The translations under genes were made by a program, and so were the position numbers. From assembly GCA_963776845.1 (NCBI GenBank), contig CAVZOJ010000002.1, forward strand, positions 806,001 through 870,000: a stretch of DNA of 64,000 bases, written 5' to 3'. The notes beneath the pieces were generated by a model that worked only from the letters and a program-made list of their open reading frames with translations, did no database searches and had not been told where the DNA came from. Source of the DNA: Roseitranquillus sp963776845. GTDB lineage: Bacteria; Pseudomonadota; Alphaproteobacteria; Rhodobacterales; Rhodobacteraceae. Shown piece after piece: positions 55,357 to 64,000 of this stretch; positions within the stretch are counted from its first letter, which is position 1, and every line of letters starts with the position of its first letter.

Positions 55357-56331
55357 CTACTGCGTCGCCTGAACCTGGTCGATCACCGCACCCCACATTT
55401 CCGTATCCGCCGCGATCCGCTCCTCGAGGTCCGCAGGACTGCCCGGCGCCGCCTGCCACCCGATGGCGAGCAGCTTCTCCTGAACCTCGGGGTCCGCGAG
55501 GATGTCGTTGATTTCGCCATTCAGCCGGTCGATCACCTCTGGTTCAGTGCCCGCAGGCGCGATGAAGGCGTTCCAGAGCTCGGCCCGGAAGTCGTCTGGC
55601 AGGCCTGCCTGACCTGCGATCACCGGCACATCGGGCGCCTGCGCGAAGGGCTCGGCCGACGTGATGCCCAGCATCCGCATATTGCCCGCCTCAACGTGGG
55701 GCAGCGCGGCGGAAGGCGCCATGAAGCCCGCATCGATCTCGCCGCCAATGATCGAGGTCGTCACCTCGGCGTAGCTGGTGAAGGGGATGTGCAGCATGCT
55801 GACGCCGGCTTCGTTGGCGAAAAGTTCGGCCGTCAGGTGGGCGCCCGATCCTTGGCCGACCGAGCCATAGGCCAGCGCCTCGGGCTCCGCTCCGGCCGCT
55901 TCGACGAAGGCCTGCAGATCGTCGATGCCGGACTTGGTCGAGACGGCCAGCACCAGCGGCGACGTGGCGATCAACGTCACCGGCTCGATGTCGGCGGCGA
56001 CGTCGAAGCCAGTGTCTTCCATCAGCCGCTGCGCGGTCGTCAGCGGACCGTTGATCGTGGTGCCGAACGTGTGGCCGTCGCCGGCAGCGGCGAGCATCTG
56101 CTGCACCCCGATCACACCACCCGCGCCGGGTTTGTTCTCGACCACGACCGGCTGGCCCAGACGCTGCGCCAATGGCTCCGTGATGATCCGGGCCAGCACG
56201 TCTGGCGAAGACCCAGCGGGAAAACCGACAAAGAAGTGCACAGGCCCGGACGGCCACGCGTCCTGCGCATTGGCGGGAACGGCGGCAGCGACCGCACAGG
56301 CAAGTAAGGCGCGCTTGAGGTGCATCGACAC
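55357..56331 (-). CDS. tctC: Tripartite tricarboxylate transporter substrate-binding protein (Bug family)
   Basis: A 324-residue periplasmic receptor. The signal peptide (MHLKRALLACAVAAAVPANA) is followed by typical Bug-family blocks: GFPAGSSPDVLARIITEPLA, VVVENKPGAGGVIGVQQMLA and YGSVGQGSGAHLTAELFANE. The GTG at 56331 lies 6-8 bases after AGGAGGAGA; an ATG two codons later (56325) is possible but too far from that site. The ligand is probably a carboxylate. The order tctC-tctB-tctA is the common one. Confidence 0.88.
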   Translation of the reverse strand: MSMHLKRALLACAVAAAVPANAQDAWPSGPVHFFVGFPAGSSPDVLARIITEPLAQRLGQPVVVENKPGAGGVIGVQQMLAAAGDGHTFGTTINGPLTTAQRLMEDTGFDVAADIEPVTLIATSPLVLAVSTKSGIDDLQAFVEAAGAEPEALAYGSVGQGSGAHLTAELFANEAGVSMLHIPFTSYAEVTTSIIGGEIDAGFMAPSAALPHVEAGNMRMLGITSAEPFAQAPDVPVIAGQAGLPDDFRAELWNAFIAPAGTEPEVIDRLNGEINDILADPEVQEKLLAIGWQAAPGSPADLEERIAADTEMWGAVIDQVQATQ

Positions 56332-56675
56332 GTAAATCTCCTCCTCAGTTGGTTTTCGCCACAGGACACGACGAGGTCCGCGATATCAATCGGGCTTCGG
56401 GCAAACTGTGAAATGCATCCCTAGGCGAGCGAACTACCGCGCCACAGGACCTGCGGTGACACCTGCATTCCCAGCCCGAGCTGCCGAGACACCGCAGTTC
56501 GTCCAGGCGTTCGCGGCGCAATCGGGGCTGCAAGCCGCGGTCTCTAAGATGCAGCTATACGGCCGATCAATTGCCACGCTCGATGCTTGACACAGAGCGC
56601 TCGCAGCAAGGAGTCCGCCATGTCGCGGGAGAAGGATCGCACATGCCTGTGCGCGGCGCGCCATCCGCCGCGGGC
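56332..56675. other. Non-coding gap between tctC and the DsbA-like gene
   Basis: This stretch of about 344 bases holds the tctC promoter region and the 3-prime flank of the DsbA-like gene, both on the minus strand. I see no RNA gene or clear terminator. A plus-strand short frame with a good AAGGAG site begins at 56620 but runs into the DsbA-like coding region (see the rejected items). Confidence 0.4.
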
Positions 56676-57416
56676 TCAGCCCTCGGCGCGAACCTCGTCG
56701 ACGATTTGCAACATCTGGTCTATCGGCAGGTAGCCGCGCAGCATCTGGTCGCCGACAACGAAAGTGGGCGTACCGCTGATCCCCATCGACTGGGCGAGGG
56801 CGCGGTTCGCGTTGATTTCCGCGGTCACCTCCGCCGCGTTCATCGCCGCAAGGATTGCGCCGGTGTCGAGCTCCAGATCGCTCGCGATCCGCTCGAGCGC
56901 CGGCTCGGCAACATCCGACCGGAGCGTCATGAGCGCGTCGTGCACGTCCTTGTACGCTTCGTCGCCCACGACGTTTCGGGTGGCGATGGCGAAGCGGGAC
57001 GCGAGCTCCGACTGCTCCCCCAGTATCGGGAACTCCTTGACGACGTATCGAATATCGCCATCGGTCTCGACAAGGTCGTTCACCTCGGGATGTGCGCGGC
57101 GGCAGTAGCCGCATCGGTAATCGAGAAACTCGACCATCGTGACGTCGCCATCGGGATTGCCGCCGACCCAGGACGTGCCGTCGTTGAAGAGCGCGTCGGC
57201 ATGCGCCGCAACGAGGTCGACGTCCGACTGCGCCTGAGCCTCCGCCTGCCGCTGTTCGAGAACTCCGATTGCCTCCATCAGCACCTCGGGGTTCTCGATG
57301 AGATAGTCTCGGACCTCTTGCCGGAATGCCGCGCGCTCCTGTTCCGACATGTCGATGACGTCGGCTGCGGCAGGCCCAGAGAGCAGGGCGGCAGCGAGAA
57401 GCGTGAGACGAAGCAT
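56676..57416 (-). CDS. DsbA-family thiol:disulfide oxidoreductase
   Basis: A 246-residue periplasmic thioredoxin-fold protein. The signal peptide ends near residue 18 (LLSGPAAA). A charged N-terminal helix region (about 22-65) as in Com1/ScsC-type proteins precedes the thioredoxin core with CGYC at 102-105 (FLDYRCGYCRRAHP) and the cis-Pro loop SGTPTFVVG. It would oxidise or isomerise disulfides of exported proteins. The ATG at 57416 directly precedes the signal peptide; an in-frame start at 57497 is less likely. Confidence 0.88.
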   Translation of the reverse strand: MLRLTLLAAALLSGPAAADVIDMSEQERAAFRQEVRDYLIENPEVLMEAIGVLEQRQAEAQAQSDVDLVAAHADALFNDGTSWVGGNPDGDVTMVEFLDYRCGYCRRAHPEVNDLVETDGDIRYVVKEFPILGEQSELASRFAIATRNVVGDEAYKDVHDALMTLRSDVAEPALERIASDLELDTGAILAAMNAAEVTAEINANRALAQSMGISGTPTFVVGDQMLRGYLPIDQMLQIVDEVRAEG

Positions 57417-57539
57417 GACGGTCTCCAAAAGTCGATTCTTGCTGGAACACTTGCCGTCGCGCCGGTGCCGAAGCAAGCGAAACACGCGTGCCATCACGCG
57501 GCGTTGACATCGCCGCGCACGCGTGACAGCGCCCGACGG

Positions 57540-58679
57540 ATGAAGCTCTCGCAGCGCTCTGCCGTCGATTCATTCATCGTCATGGACGTGCTGGACGCAG
57601 CCCAGCGGCTGGAGGAAGCGGGACGGCGGATCATCCATATGGAGATCGGGCAGCCGGGCACCCCGGCGCCCGCTGGCGCGCGCGAGGCGCTGGCGAAGGA
57701 GTTGCAGGCCCGGCCGCTTGGCTACACCGGCGCACTGGGGCTGCCGGCGCTGAGGGCGCGGATCGCAAGGCTCTATGCGGATTGGTATGGCCTCGACCTC
57801 GACCCGGCACGGGTCATCGTGACGACGGGCTCTTCGGCGGGCTTCATCCTCGCCTTCACCGCGCTTTTCGAGGCTGGGGAGCGGGTGGCGCTGGGCGCGC
57901 CGGGCTATCCGTCCTACCGCCAGGCGCTGCGCGCCCTGTCGCTCGAACCGGTCGACATCGAGACATCCGCGCAGAACAGGCTTCAACCGGTGCCGGACGA
58001 TCTTCCGGCCGAGATCGCCGGGTTGATCGTCGCCTCGCCTGGCAATCCCACGGGAACCGTCCTGGATCGAGGCGCGCTCGCAGCTTTGGCTGCTGCCGTC
58101 GCGGAGCGGGGCGCAGCCCTGGTGAGCGACGAAATCTATCACGGCCTCGAGTACGACACGCGGGCCATCAGCATGCTTGAGGTGACGGACGACGTGTACG
58201 TCGTCAATTCCTTCAGCAAGTACTTTTCCATGACCGGTTGGCGCGTCGGCTGGCTCGTCGTGCCCGAGAGGCATGTTCGCACGGTGGAGCGCCTGCAGCA
58301 GAGCCTCTTCATCTGTCCGCCGCACGTCAGCCAGGTCGCCGCACTCGCCGCGCTCGATTGCGAGGAGGAACTGCAGGCCAACAAGGCGGTCTATGCCGAG
58401 AACCGCCGGCTGATGCTGGAGGGCCTGCCGCGTGCCGGAATCGAGCGGTTTGCGCCGCCTGACGGCGCATTCTACGTCTACGCGGACATCTCGCACCTGA
58501 CCGACGACAGTCTTGGCTTCGCACGAAGGCTGCTGGAGGAGGCAGGCGTCGCCACGGCACCCGGTATCGATTTCGATCCGCGGCGCGGCCGTGGAACTTT
58601 GCGCCTCTCCTACGCTGGCGCGACAGACGACGTCGCCGAGGGGCTGGAGCGGCTGGCGGCTTTCATTCGAACGCTGTGA
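57540..58679 (+). CDS. Class I/II pyridoxal-phosphate aminotransferase
   Basis: A 379-residue fold-type I aminotransferase. It shows MEIGQPGTPAP, YTGALGLPALRARIA, VTTGSSAGFILAF, SPGNPTGTVLD and the PLP lysine K227 in NSFSKYFSMTGWRVGW, plus the C-terminal arginine block GTLRLSYA. It moves an amino group between an amino acid and a 2-oxo acid; alanine- or aspartate-type specificity cannot be told. It is divergent from the DsbA-like gene and its 3-prime end overlaps the convergent methyltransferase gene by 17 bases. Confidence 0.88.
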   Translation: MKLSQRSAVDSFIVMDVLDAAQRLEEAGRRIIHMEIGQPGTPAPAGAREALAKELQARPLGYTGALGLPALRARIARLYADWYGLDLDPARVIVTTGSSAGFILAFTALFEAGERVALGAPGYPSYRQALRALSLEPVDIETSAQNRLQPVPDDLPAEIAGLIVASPGNPTGTVLDRGALAALAAAVAERGAALVSDEIYHGLEYDTRAISMLEVTDDVYVVNSFSKYFSMTGWRVGWLVVPERHVRTVERLQQSLFICPPHVSQVAALAALDCEEELQANKAVYAENRRLMLEGLPRAGIERFAPPDGAFYVYADISHLTDDSLGFARRLLEEAGVATAPGIDFDPRRGRGTLRLSYAGATDDVAEGLERLAAFIRTL

Positions 58680-59271
58680 AGCTGGCGAGCCAAATTGTAT
58701 GGCGGTCGCACTCGATGTCCTCCGGCCGATATTCGAGGACGTCAAAGCCGTTCTGCGCGAGCAGCTGGCGATACTCGCTCGGCGACAGGCTTGAGTGATA
58801 GACGGGCTCTCCTTCGACGGAGCCAATCGCCTCGCCGGCCGATGGACCAGACGTGAACATGAGCGCGGCGCCGTGCTCTGCGTGTGCGGCGAACACGGGG
58901 AACATCGCGCGTTGATCGTCGGGTGCGAGGTGAAAGAAGCTGTCCCAGGCGAGTAGCCCGTGAAACCGGCGGCCGAGAAAAAGCGGTCTCATGTCGGCAT
59001 GCAGCGCCTCGTGACCTGGCAGGTTGCGACGGAAAAGCGAGACCATGGTCGCTGCGCCATCGACCCCCGTAATGCATGCGCCGCAGCGTGCCAGGTAGGT
59101 CGCGAGCGGCTCTCCCGATCCGCACCCGAGGTCGAGCACCGAATGTCCAGGCATGGCGGCCCGGAACCGGTCGAGAGCGGCTCTCTCGAAGAGGCTCCTC
59201 GTCCGCCTCGCCGCCCAGGCGGCGCCGACACGTTCATAGGTTGGCAAGATGTCCTCGGGGCCCATGGGCAT
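58663..59271 (-). CDS. Class I SAM-dependent methyltransferase
   Basis: About 202 residues. The SAM motif I is VLDLGCGSGEPLATYLA, with GVDGAATMVSLFRR as motif II and GLLAWDSFFHLAPDDQ further on. It is most similar in style to small-molecule methyltransferases (Methyltransf_11/25). The start is uncertain: ATG 59271 is used, while a GTG at 59301 would add ten residues and an ATG at 59265 would remove two. It is divergent from the PBP1A gene. The substrate is unknown. Confidence 0.8.
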   Translation of the reverse strand: MPMGPEDILPTYERVGAAWAARRTRSLFERAALDRFRAAMPGHSVLDLGCGSGEPLATYLARCGACITGVDGAATMVSLFRRNLPGHEALHADMRPLFLGRRFHGLLAWDSFFHLAPDDQRAMFPVFAAHAEHGAALMFTSGPSAGEAIGSVEGEPVYHSSLSPSEYRQLLAQNGFDVLEYRPEDIECDRHTIWLASFTAFE

Positions 59272-59398
59272 GACCTGGCATCTCGGTCGCTCTTCACCCA
59301 CCTGTGAGAGTGACGCGGCGAAGGAACGCTCATCGGTTTTTGACCGGGGCGCGCACGGCCCCTATAGGAAGACGTCAGGCGACCCGAGGCAAGCGCAC

Positions 59399-61867
59399 GT
59401 GATCCGGTTCATACTCTCCTTTTTCGGCGGCATCTTCAGCTGGATCACCATCGGCATCGTGATGACGGCGCTTAGCATCGGGGCCATCTTCTGGATGTAT
59501 GGTCGCGACCTGCCCAACACCGACCAGCTCGCCAGCTACGCGCCGCCGACGATCAGTCGGATCTACGACCGTGACGGCCGAATACTGGACGAGTTCGCCA
59601 AGGAGCGGCGGCTCTTCGTTCCCGCGCCGGAGATACCCGACCTGATCAAGCAGGCATTCGTGTCGGCTGAGGACAAGAACTTCTACATGCACCGCGGCTA
59701 CGATCCACGTGGTATTGCCGCCGCGGCTTTCGAGGCGGTTGAGAGCCGCGGCGAGACCGTCCGTGGCGCATCGACGATCACCCAGCAGGTGATGAAGAAC
59801 TTCCTTCTGTCGTCGGACCGTTCTGCTGAGCGCAAGGTGAAGGAACTCATTCTCGCCGCCCGCGTGGAGGAGGCGCTGTCAAAAGACGATATCCTCGAGC
59901 TCTACCTCAACGAGATCTACCTCGGTCAAAATTCCTACGGGGTGGCGGCAGCTGCGCAAACCTACTTCAACAAGCCCCTTTCGGAGGTCTCTTTGCCGGA
60001 AGCGGCCTACCTTGCCGCTCTGCCGCAGCGGCCCGCTTCGCTGCACCCTGTGCGCGACAAGGAGGCGGCAATCGGCCGGCGCAACTTCGTACTGCGCGAA
60101 ATGTACGAGAACGGATACATCGACCGCGCAGCCTACGACCAGGCGAGGGTTTCGCCGCTTCTGACGGTGCAGAACGACGATCTCGACAGCTATCGGGCAG
60201 GCATGCCCTTTCGCGGCTACTTCACCGACGAGATCCGTCGCCAGCTCAGCCGCGACTTTGGCGAAGAGGAATTCTTTGGCGGCGGCCTTACGATCCGGGC
60301 GACCGTCGATCCCGAGTTGCAGGAGGAGGCCGAGGCGGCGCTGCGCGCGGGACTGGAGAAGTATGACCGTGCGCGGGGACGGTGGCGCGGGACCGGCAAG
60401 TCGATACCGCCCGAGGAGCTGGGCAATTGGCGCCAGGCCATCGGCAGCGTCGATGTCGCACGCGATATCGAGGGCTGGGAGGTCGCTGTCGTCCTCGACG
60501 TGCAGGCCGAGCAGGCCCGCATCGGCGTCGAAGGTGTCGAGGGCGAGCAAGCAATTCCGCGCTCTGACACGAACTGGGTCAGCGAGGCGATGGCCGACAT
60601 GCTGGATCCGGGCGACGTCATTCATGTCGCTCCAACCGACGAGGGCTGGTCGCTGCGCCAGGTGCCAGAGGTCGAGGGCGCCTTCGTGGCGATGGACGTC
60701 GAGACGGGGCGTGTCCTCGCCATGCAGGGCGGGTTCAGCTATCAGCACTCGGTCTTCAATCGCGCGACGCAGGCAACCCGGCAGCCGGGCTCGTCGTTCA
60801 AGCCATTCGTCTACGCCGCGGCGCTCGATAGCGGCTTCACGCCGGCGACGATCATCGTCGACGCGCCGATCGAGGTGCAGACGGCGACAGGGGTCTGGCG
60901 GCCTGAGAATGCGTCGAACAGGTTCTACGGGCCGGCGCCGCTCAGGACCGGGATCGAGCAGTCGCGGAACCTGATGACCGTCCGCCTGGCGCAGGAGGTC
61001 GGGATGGAGACCGTGGGTCGCTACGCCGAGCGGTTCGGCGTCTACGACCGGATGGGTCCGTATCTCGCCAACGCGCTGGGGTCGGAAGAGACCACGGTCT
61101 ACAAGATGGTCGCGGCCTACGCCATGTTCGCCAACGGCGGCGAGCGCGTGGAGCCGACCCTTGTTGACCGCGTTCAGGACCGCTGGGGCAACACGATCTA
61201 CCGCCACGACAAGCGCGAGTGCGTCGACTGCGAAGCTGCTTCGCTGCCACCGGGAAAGGCGCCGGCGATAAGGTCGAACCGGGAGCAGGTGATGGACCCG
61301 GTGACGGCCTACCAGCTGACGTCGATGCTGCAGGGCGTGGTGCAGCGGGGCACGGCGTCCGGCGCGGTGAACCTGCCGGTGCCGACGGCGGGCAAGACCG
61401 GCACCACGAACGACGCCAAGGACGTCTGGTTCATCGGCTTCACCTCGAACATCGTCGCCGGCTGCTACATCGGCTTCGATCAGCCGCGGAGCCTGGGCAA
61501 CAGCGCCTATGGCTCGACGCTCTGCGCGCCGGTCTTCCAGTCCTTCATGGAGACGGCGGTCGAGAAGTACGGCGGCAGCGAGTTCGAGGTGCCGCCGGGG
61601 GGCCATTTCATCAAGATCGACCGCTTCACGGGTGCCAGGCTGCCGGACAGTGCAAGCGGTCCGAACGTGGTGGCCGAATTCTTCCGTGACGGAGCCGATC
61701 CGCTCTTCGGGATTGCCTTCGACGGTGGTTTCGCAATGGCGTCTGATCTGCCGCTTTTCGCGCCTGGCGAGACGGAGGGTCAGACGGTCACGACATCGAC
61801 CGGAGAGCAGACGCGCATCCCGGGCCGGGCGAGTTTTGGCACGCTCAGTTCCGGAGGGCTGTACTAG
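59399..61867 (+). CDS. mrcA: Penicillin-binding protein 1A (bifunctional peptidoglycan synthase)
   Basis: An 822-residue class A PBP. A transmembrane helix spans about residues 12-34. The glycosyltransferase domain has EDKNFYMH (91-98) and GASTITQQVMKNFLL. An OB-like insert follows, and then the transpeptidase domain with SxxK (PGSSFKPFVYAA), SRN and KTGTTNDAKDVWFIGF. It polymerises and cross-links peptidoglycan in the periplasm. The GTG at 59399 (VIRFILSFFGG) gives the normal N-terminus; the longer frame from 59249 is antisense to the methyltransferase. The order mrcA-prfB is conserved in Rhodobacterales. Confidence 0.93.
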   Translation: MIRFILSFFGGIFSWITIGIVMTALSIGAIFWMYGRDLPNTDQLASYAPPTISRIYDRDGRILDEFAKERRLFVPAPEIPDLIKQAFVSAEDKNFYMHRGYDPRGIAAAAFEAVESRGETVRGASTITQQVMKNFLLSSDRSAERKVKELILAARVEEALSKDDILELYLNEIYLGQNSYGVAAAAQTYFNKPLSEVSLPEAAYLAALPQRPASLHPVRDKEAAIGRRNFVLREMYENGYIDRAAYDQARVSPLLTVQNDDLDSYRAGMPFRGYFTDEIRRQLSRDFGEEEFFGGGLTIRATVDPELQEEAEAALRAGLEKYDRARGRWRGTGKSIPPEELGNWRQAIGSVDVARDIEGWEVAVVLDVQAEQARIGVEGVEGEQAIPRSDTNWVSEAMADMLDPGDVIHVAPTDEGWSLRQVPEVEGAFVAMDVETGRVLAMQGGFSYQHSVFNRATQATRQPGSSFKPFVYAAALDSGFTPATIIVDAPIEVQTATGVWRPENASNRFYGPAPLRTGIEQSRNLMTVRLAQEVGMETVGRYAERFGVYDRMGPYLANALGSEETTVYKMVAAYAMFANGGERVEPTLVDRVQDRWGNTIYRHDKRECVDCEAASLPPGKAPAIRSNREQVMDPVTAYQLTSMLQGVVQRGTASGAVNLPVPTAGKTGTTNDAKDVWFIGFTSNIVAGCYIGFDQPRSLGNSAYGSTLCAPVFQSFMETAVEKYGGSEFEVPPGGHFIKIDRFTGARLPDSASGPNVVAEFFRDGADPLFGIAFDGGFAMASDLPLFAPGETEGQTVTTSTGEQTRIPGRASFGTLSSGGLY

Positions 61868-61980
61868 GCCTCTGCCCTCCGAGTTCGGTCGCCCGCGTCG
61901 CCAACGCGACAACGTCCTGCCCTTGTCGGCCTTGGGGGGCATTGTTATCACCGCTGCCTGACGAAGATCCGGGGTACCTG

Positions 61981-63108
61981 ATGCGCGCCGAGACGCAGAA
62001 CCACGTTGAGGCTATCGAGAAGTCGCTCGCTCTTCTCCGCCAGCGGATGGGGTGGGAGACCGCTCGCCACCGGATGGAGGAGTTCGACGCCATGGTCGAG
62101 GATCCCGCCCTGTGGAACGATCCGGACAAGGCGCAGAAGCTGATGCGCGACCGCCAGGCGCTGGTGGATGCGATCTCCCGCTACGAGGGGTTCGCCCAGG
62201 AGCTCAAGGACAACGTGGAGCTGATCGAGCTCGGAGAGATGGAGGACGACACCGAGGTCGTTCGCGAGGCCGAGACGGCGCTCCGCGGCCTGGTCGACCG
62301 AACCGCCGCGGCGGAAATCGAAGCACTTCTCGACGGCGAAGCAGACGCCAATGACACCTTTCTGGAGATCAACGCCGGGGCAGGGGGCACCGAGAGCTGC
62401 GATTGGGCGGCCATGCTGGCGCGCATGTACGTCCGTTGGGCGGAGCAGCACGGCTACAAGGTGGAACTGATCTCCGAGAGCGCGGGAGAAGAGGCTGGGA
62501 TCAAGTCGGCCGCCTACAAGATCCTCGGCCACAATGCCTATGGCTGGCTGAAGTCGGAATTGGGCGTGCACCGGCTGGTGCGGATCTCGCCCTACGACAG
62601 CGCCGCGCGGCGGCACACCTCATTCTGCTCGGTCTGGGTCTATCCCGTGGTCGACGAGAATATCGAGATCGACGTGCCGCAGAACGAGATCCGGATCGAC
62701 ACCTACCGTTCTTCGGGTGCGGGAGGACAGCACGTCAATACGACGGACTCAGCGGTACGCATCACGCACATCCCGACTGGGATCGTCGTGACCTCGTCCG
62801 AGAAATCGCAGCATCAGAATCGCGCCAATGCGATGGCGGCGCTGAAGGCGCGCCTCTATCAGATGGAGCTCGAGCGGCGCACGGCTTCGATCCAGGAAGC
62901 GCACGAGGCCAAGGGCGACGCCGGATGGGGCAACCAGATCCGAAGCTACGTCCTGCAGCCCTATCAGATGGTCAAGGACTTGCGCACGAGCGTGGAGACA
63001 TCGGACACTGCGGGCGTTCTTGACGGCGACCTCGACCGCTTCATGGCCGCTACGCTGGCGATGGACGTGGCCGGCAAGAGCCGCGCGGAAGCCCGCGTCA
63101 GCGACTGA
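61981..63108 (+). CDS. prfB: Peptide chain release factor 2
   Basis: A 375-residue RF2, which ends translation at UGA and UAA. It shows GAGGTESCDWAAML and the catalytic GGQ at 248-250 (SSGAGGQHVNTTDSAVRITH). At the stop-codon-reading position it has SPY (203-205) where enterobacterial RF2 has SPF, a variant I associate with alphaproteobacteria. The frame is continuous: the in-frame UGA with programmed +1 frameshift known from many prfB genes is absent. It follows mrcA by 113 bases. Confidence 0.95.
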   Translation: MRAETQNHVEAIEKSLALLRQRMGWETARHRMEEFDAMVEDPALWNDPDKAQKLMRDRQALVDAISRYEGFAQELKDNVELIELGEMEDDTEVVREAETALRGLVDRTAAAEIEALLDGEADANDTFLEINAGAGGTESCDWAAMLARMYVRWAEQHGYKVELISESAGEEAGIKSAAYKILGHNAYGWLKSELGVHRLVRISPYDSAARRHTSFCSVWVYPVVDENIEIDVPQNEIRIDTYRSSGAGGQHVNTTDSAVRITHIPTGIVVTSSEKSQHQNRANAMAALKARLYQMELERRTASIQEAHEAKGDAGWGNQIRSYVLQPYQMVKDLRTSVETSDTAGVLDGDLDRFMAATLAMDVAGKSRAEARVSD

Positions 63109-63160
63109 GACTTGACCGTACGGCTACCTTTCTGCCTGATTGGTGGAAAAGGAGGGAGTC

Positions 63161-63940
63161 ATGGCGACCGTGCAGGCATCCGCACCGCAATCCACCGCCC
63201 GCAGCGCCGACCTGTCGCCGGAGGACATCACGACTGTGTTGCGAAAGGGGCTCGACGACTTCCGGCGTGCGCCCCTTCTCGGTCTCGTGTTTGCGGGGTT
63301 CTACGTCGCTATCGGTATCGCACTGGTGTGGTCGACCGTCGCCACCGGGCAGACCTTCTATGCGATCGTTATCACGATGGGCTTTCCGCTGATCGCACCA
63401 TTCGCGGCAGTGGGTTTCTACGAAACGAGTAGACGACTTGAGAGTGGCGAACCGCTCGATTGGAGCGTGATCTTTGGTGTCGTCTGGGCTCAACGAGGCC
63501 GGCAACTCCCTTGGCTTGGCGCGCTCGCGATCGTGCTGTTCCTCATCTACCTCATCATCGCCCACGTGATCTTTGCGGTAATCCTGGGGCCGAGCGCGAT
63601 GTTCAATCTCGGATCATCGCTGGATCTGATCCTTACACCGCGCGGTCTGGTGATGGTCTTTCTTGAAGTGCTGGTCGGCGCCGTTTTCGCCTTTGCCGTC
63701 TTTGCGGCCTGCGTGGTGAGCCTGCCGATGCTGCTCGACCGCGAAATCGACTTCGTCACCGCGATGATGCTGAGCTTTCGATGCGTCGCTGAGAATCCCA
63801 TGACGATGATGTTCTGGGCCATCGCTGTCGTCGTGTTGCTCACGGTCGGGATGATCCCGGTCTTCCTTGGGCTTTTTGTCGTGCTCCCAGTTCTTGGGCA
63901 TGCCACATGGCATCTCTATCGGCGGGTGCTGCCAACCTGA
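63161..63940 (+). CDS. DUF2189 integral membrane protein
   Basis: A 259-residue protein with a soluble N-terminal ~40 residues and six predicted transmembrane segments (for example LLGLVFAGFYVAIGIALVWS, LGALAIVLFLIYLIIAHVIF and VVVLLTVGMIPVFLGLFVVL). DUF2189 proteins often lie near cytochrome-oxidase or respiratory genes, but their role is unknown. AAAAGGAGGGAGTC just before ATG 63161 is a very strong ribosome site and excludes the upstream GTG at 63140. Nothing further is seen in the last 60 bases. Confidence 0.85.
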   Translation: MATVQASAPQSTARSADLSPEDITTVLRKGLDDFRRAPLLGLVFAGFYVAIGIALVWSTVATGQTFYAIVITMGFPLIAPFAAVGFYETSRRLESGEPLDWSVIFGVVWAQRGRQLPWLGALAIVLFLIYLIIAHVIFAVILGPSAMFNLGSSLDLILTPRGLVMVFLEVLVGAVFAFAVFAACVVSLPMLLDREIDFVTAMMLSFRCVAENPMTMMFWAIAVVVLLTVGMIPVFLGLFVVLPVLGHATWHLYRRVLPT

Positions 63941-64000
63941 GAGTTCGATCGGCGCTGTGGCGAGACTTCATGCTGCAACAGCTGCATACCTAAGCGCTGA

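Noticed and set aside
56620..56733. A 37-codon plus-strand frame (MSREKDRTCLC...) with a strong AAGGAG site
   Set aside because: Half of it lies antisense within the DsbA-like coding region, it has no recognisable motif, and no promoter or terminator supports it. It could be real, but I cannot support it.
61981..63108. Programmed +1 frameshift in prfB
   Set aside because: The frame is open from ATG to stop with no internal TGA near codon 26, so this prfB does not use the autoregulatory frameshift.

Overview
The window is GC-rich DNA from an alphaproteobacterium, most likely a Rhodobacterales (roseobacter-type) chromosome. The evidence is the penicillin-binding protein 1A to prfB neighbourhood, tripartite tricarboxylate and Ugp/Rbs-type ABC transporter operons, and insertion sequences of types common in that order. 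It carries no rRNA, tRNA or CRISPR that I could see.

Layout. 0.1-4.6 kb: two DUF1254/DUF1214 exported proteins with an AraC-type regulator between them. 4.7-9.3 kb: the scar of an IS5-group element, a doubly frameshifted class A beta-lactamase, a frameshifted Tat-exported D-aminoacylase-type amidohydrolase and a second AraC-type regulator. 9.5-18 kb: an IS graveyard. An IS66-type element is split by an IS110/IS1111-type element and by an IS1634-type element, and the IS1634-type element is split in turn by a 1,486-bp IS5/IS1182-type element; broken IS110, IS630, IS256 and IS3 pieces follow. 18.2-21.3 kb: wreckage of a homogentisate-type aromatic catabolic operon (DUF2783, FAD monooxygenase, hmgA), with a second copy of the 1,486-bp IS inside hmgA. 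21.5-36.2 kb: a DUF2252 kinase-like protein, then a LacI-controlled catabolic gene set with a Ugp-like ABC importer, a HisD-family dehydrogenase, an SDR, three two-domain NTF2-like proteins, a bicupin and a MetE-like methyltransferase. 36.2-53.2 kb: a divergent pair of operons around a DNA-binding protein fused to a solute-binding domain. The left arm holds an SDR, an unusual M24 protein, 2-oxoacid dehydrogenase E1alpha/E1beta, a split E2 and an aldehyde dehydrogenase. The right arm holds an Rbs-type ABC importer, an SDR, a HIBADH-type dehydrogenase and a ThuA-like protein. 53.4-56.3 kb: tctABC. 56.7-63.9 kb: DsbA-like protein, aminotransferase, methyltransferase, PBP1A, RF2 and a DUF2189 membrane protein.

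How it works together. Two import-and-oxidise modules dominate. In the first, a LacI protein encoded inside the operon probably binds two TGCA-type operators between the ABC operon and a divergent NTF2-like gene. In the second, a cytoplasmic wHTH/solute-binding fusion probably binds an AT-rich palindromic block between two operons. These could import a polyol- or sugar-like compound, oxidise it with SDR-type enzymes and cleave the 2-oxo acid formed with a dedicated E1/E2 complex whose E3 is not encoded here. The substrates cannot be read from the sequence.

Caveat. Single-base frame breaks are common between 5 and 34 kb and absent in the genes I checked from 34 to 64 kb. Around the IS island this fits real decay. 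In otherwise intact operon genes (the ABC ATPase at 24-25 kb, the NTF2-like gene at 33 kb) sequencing error is equally possible.
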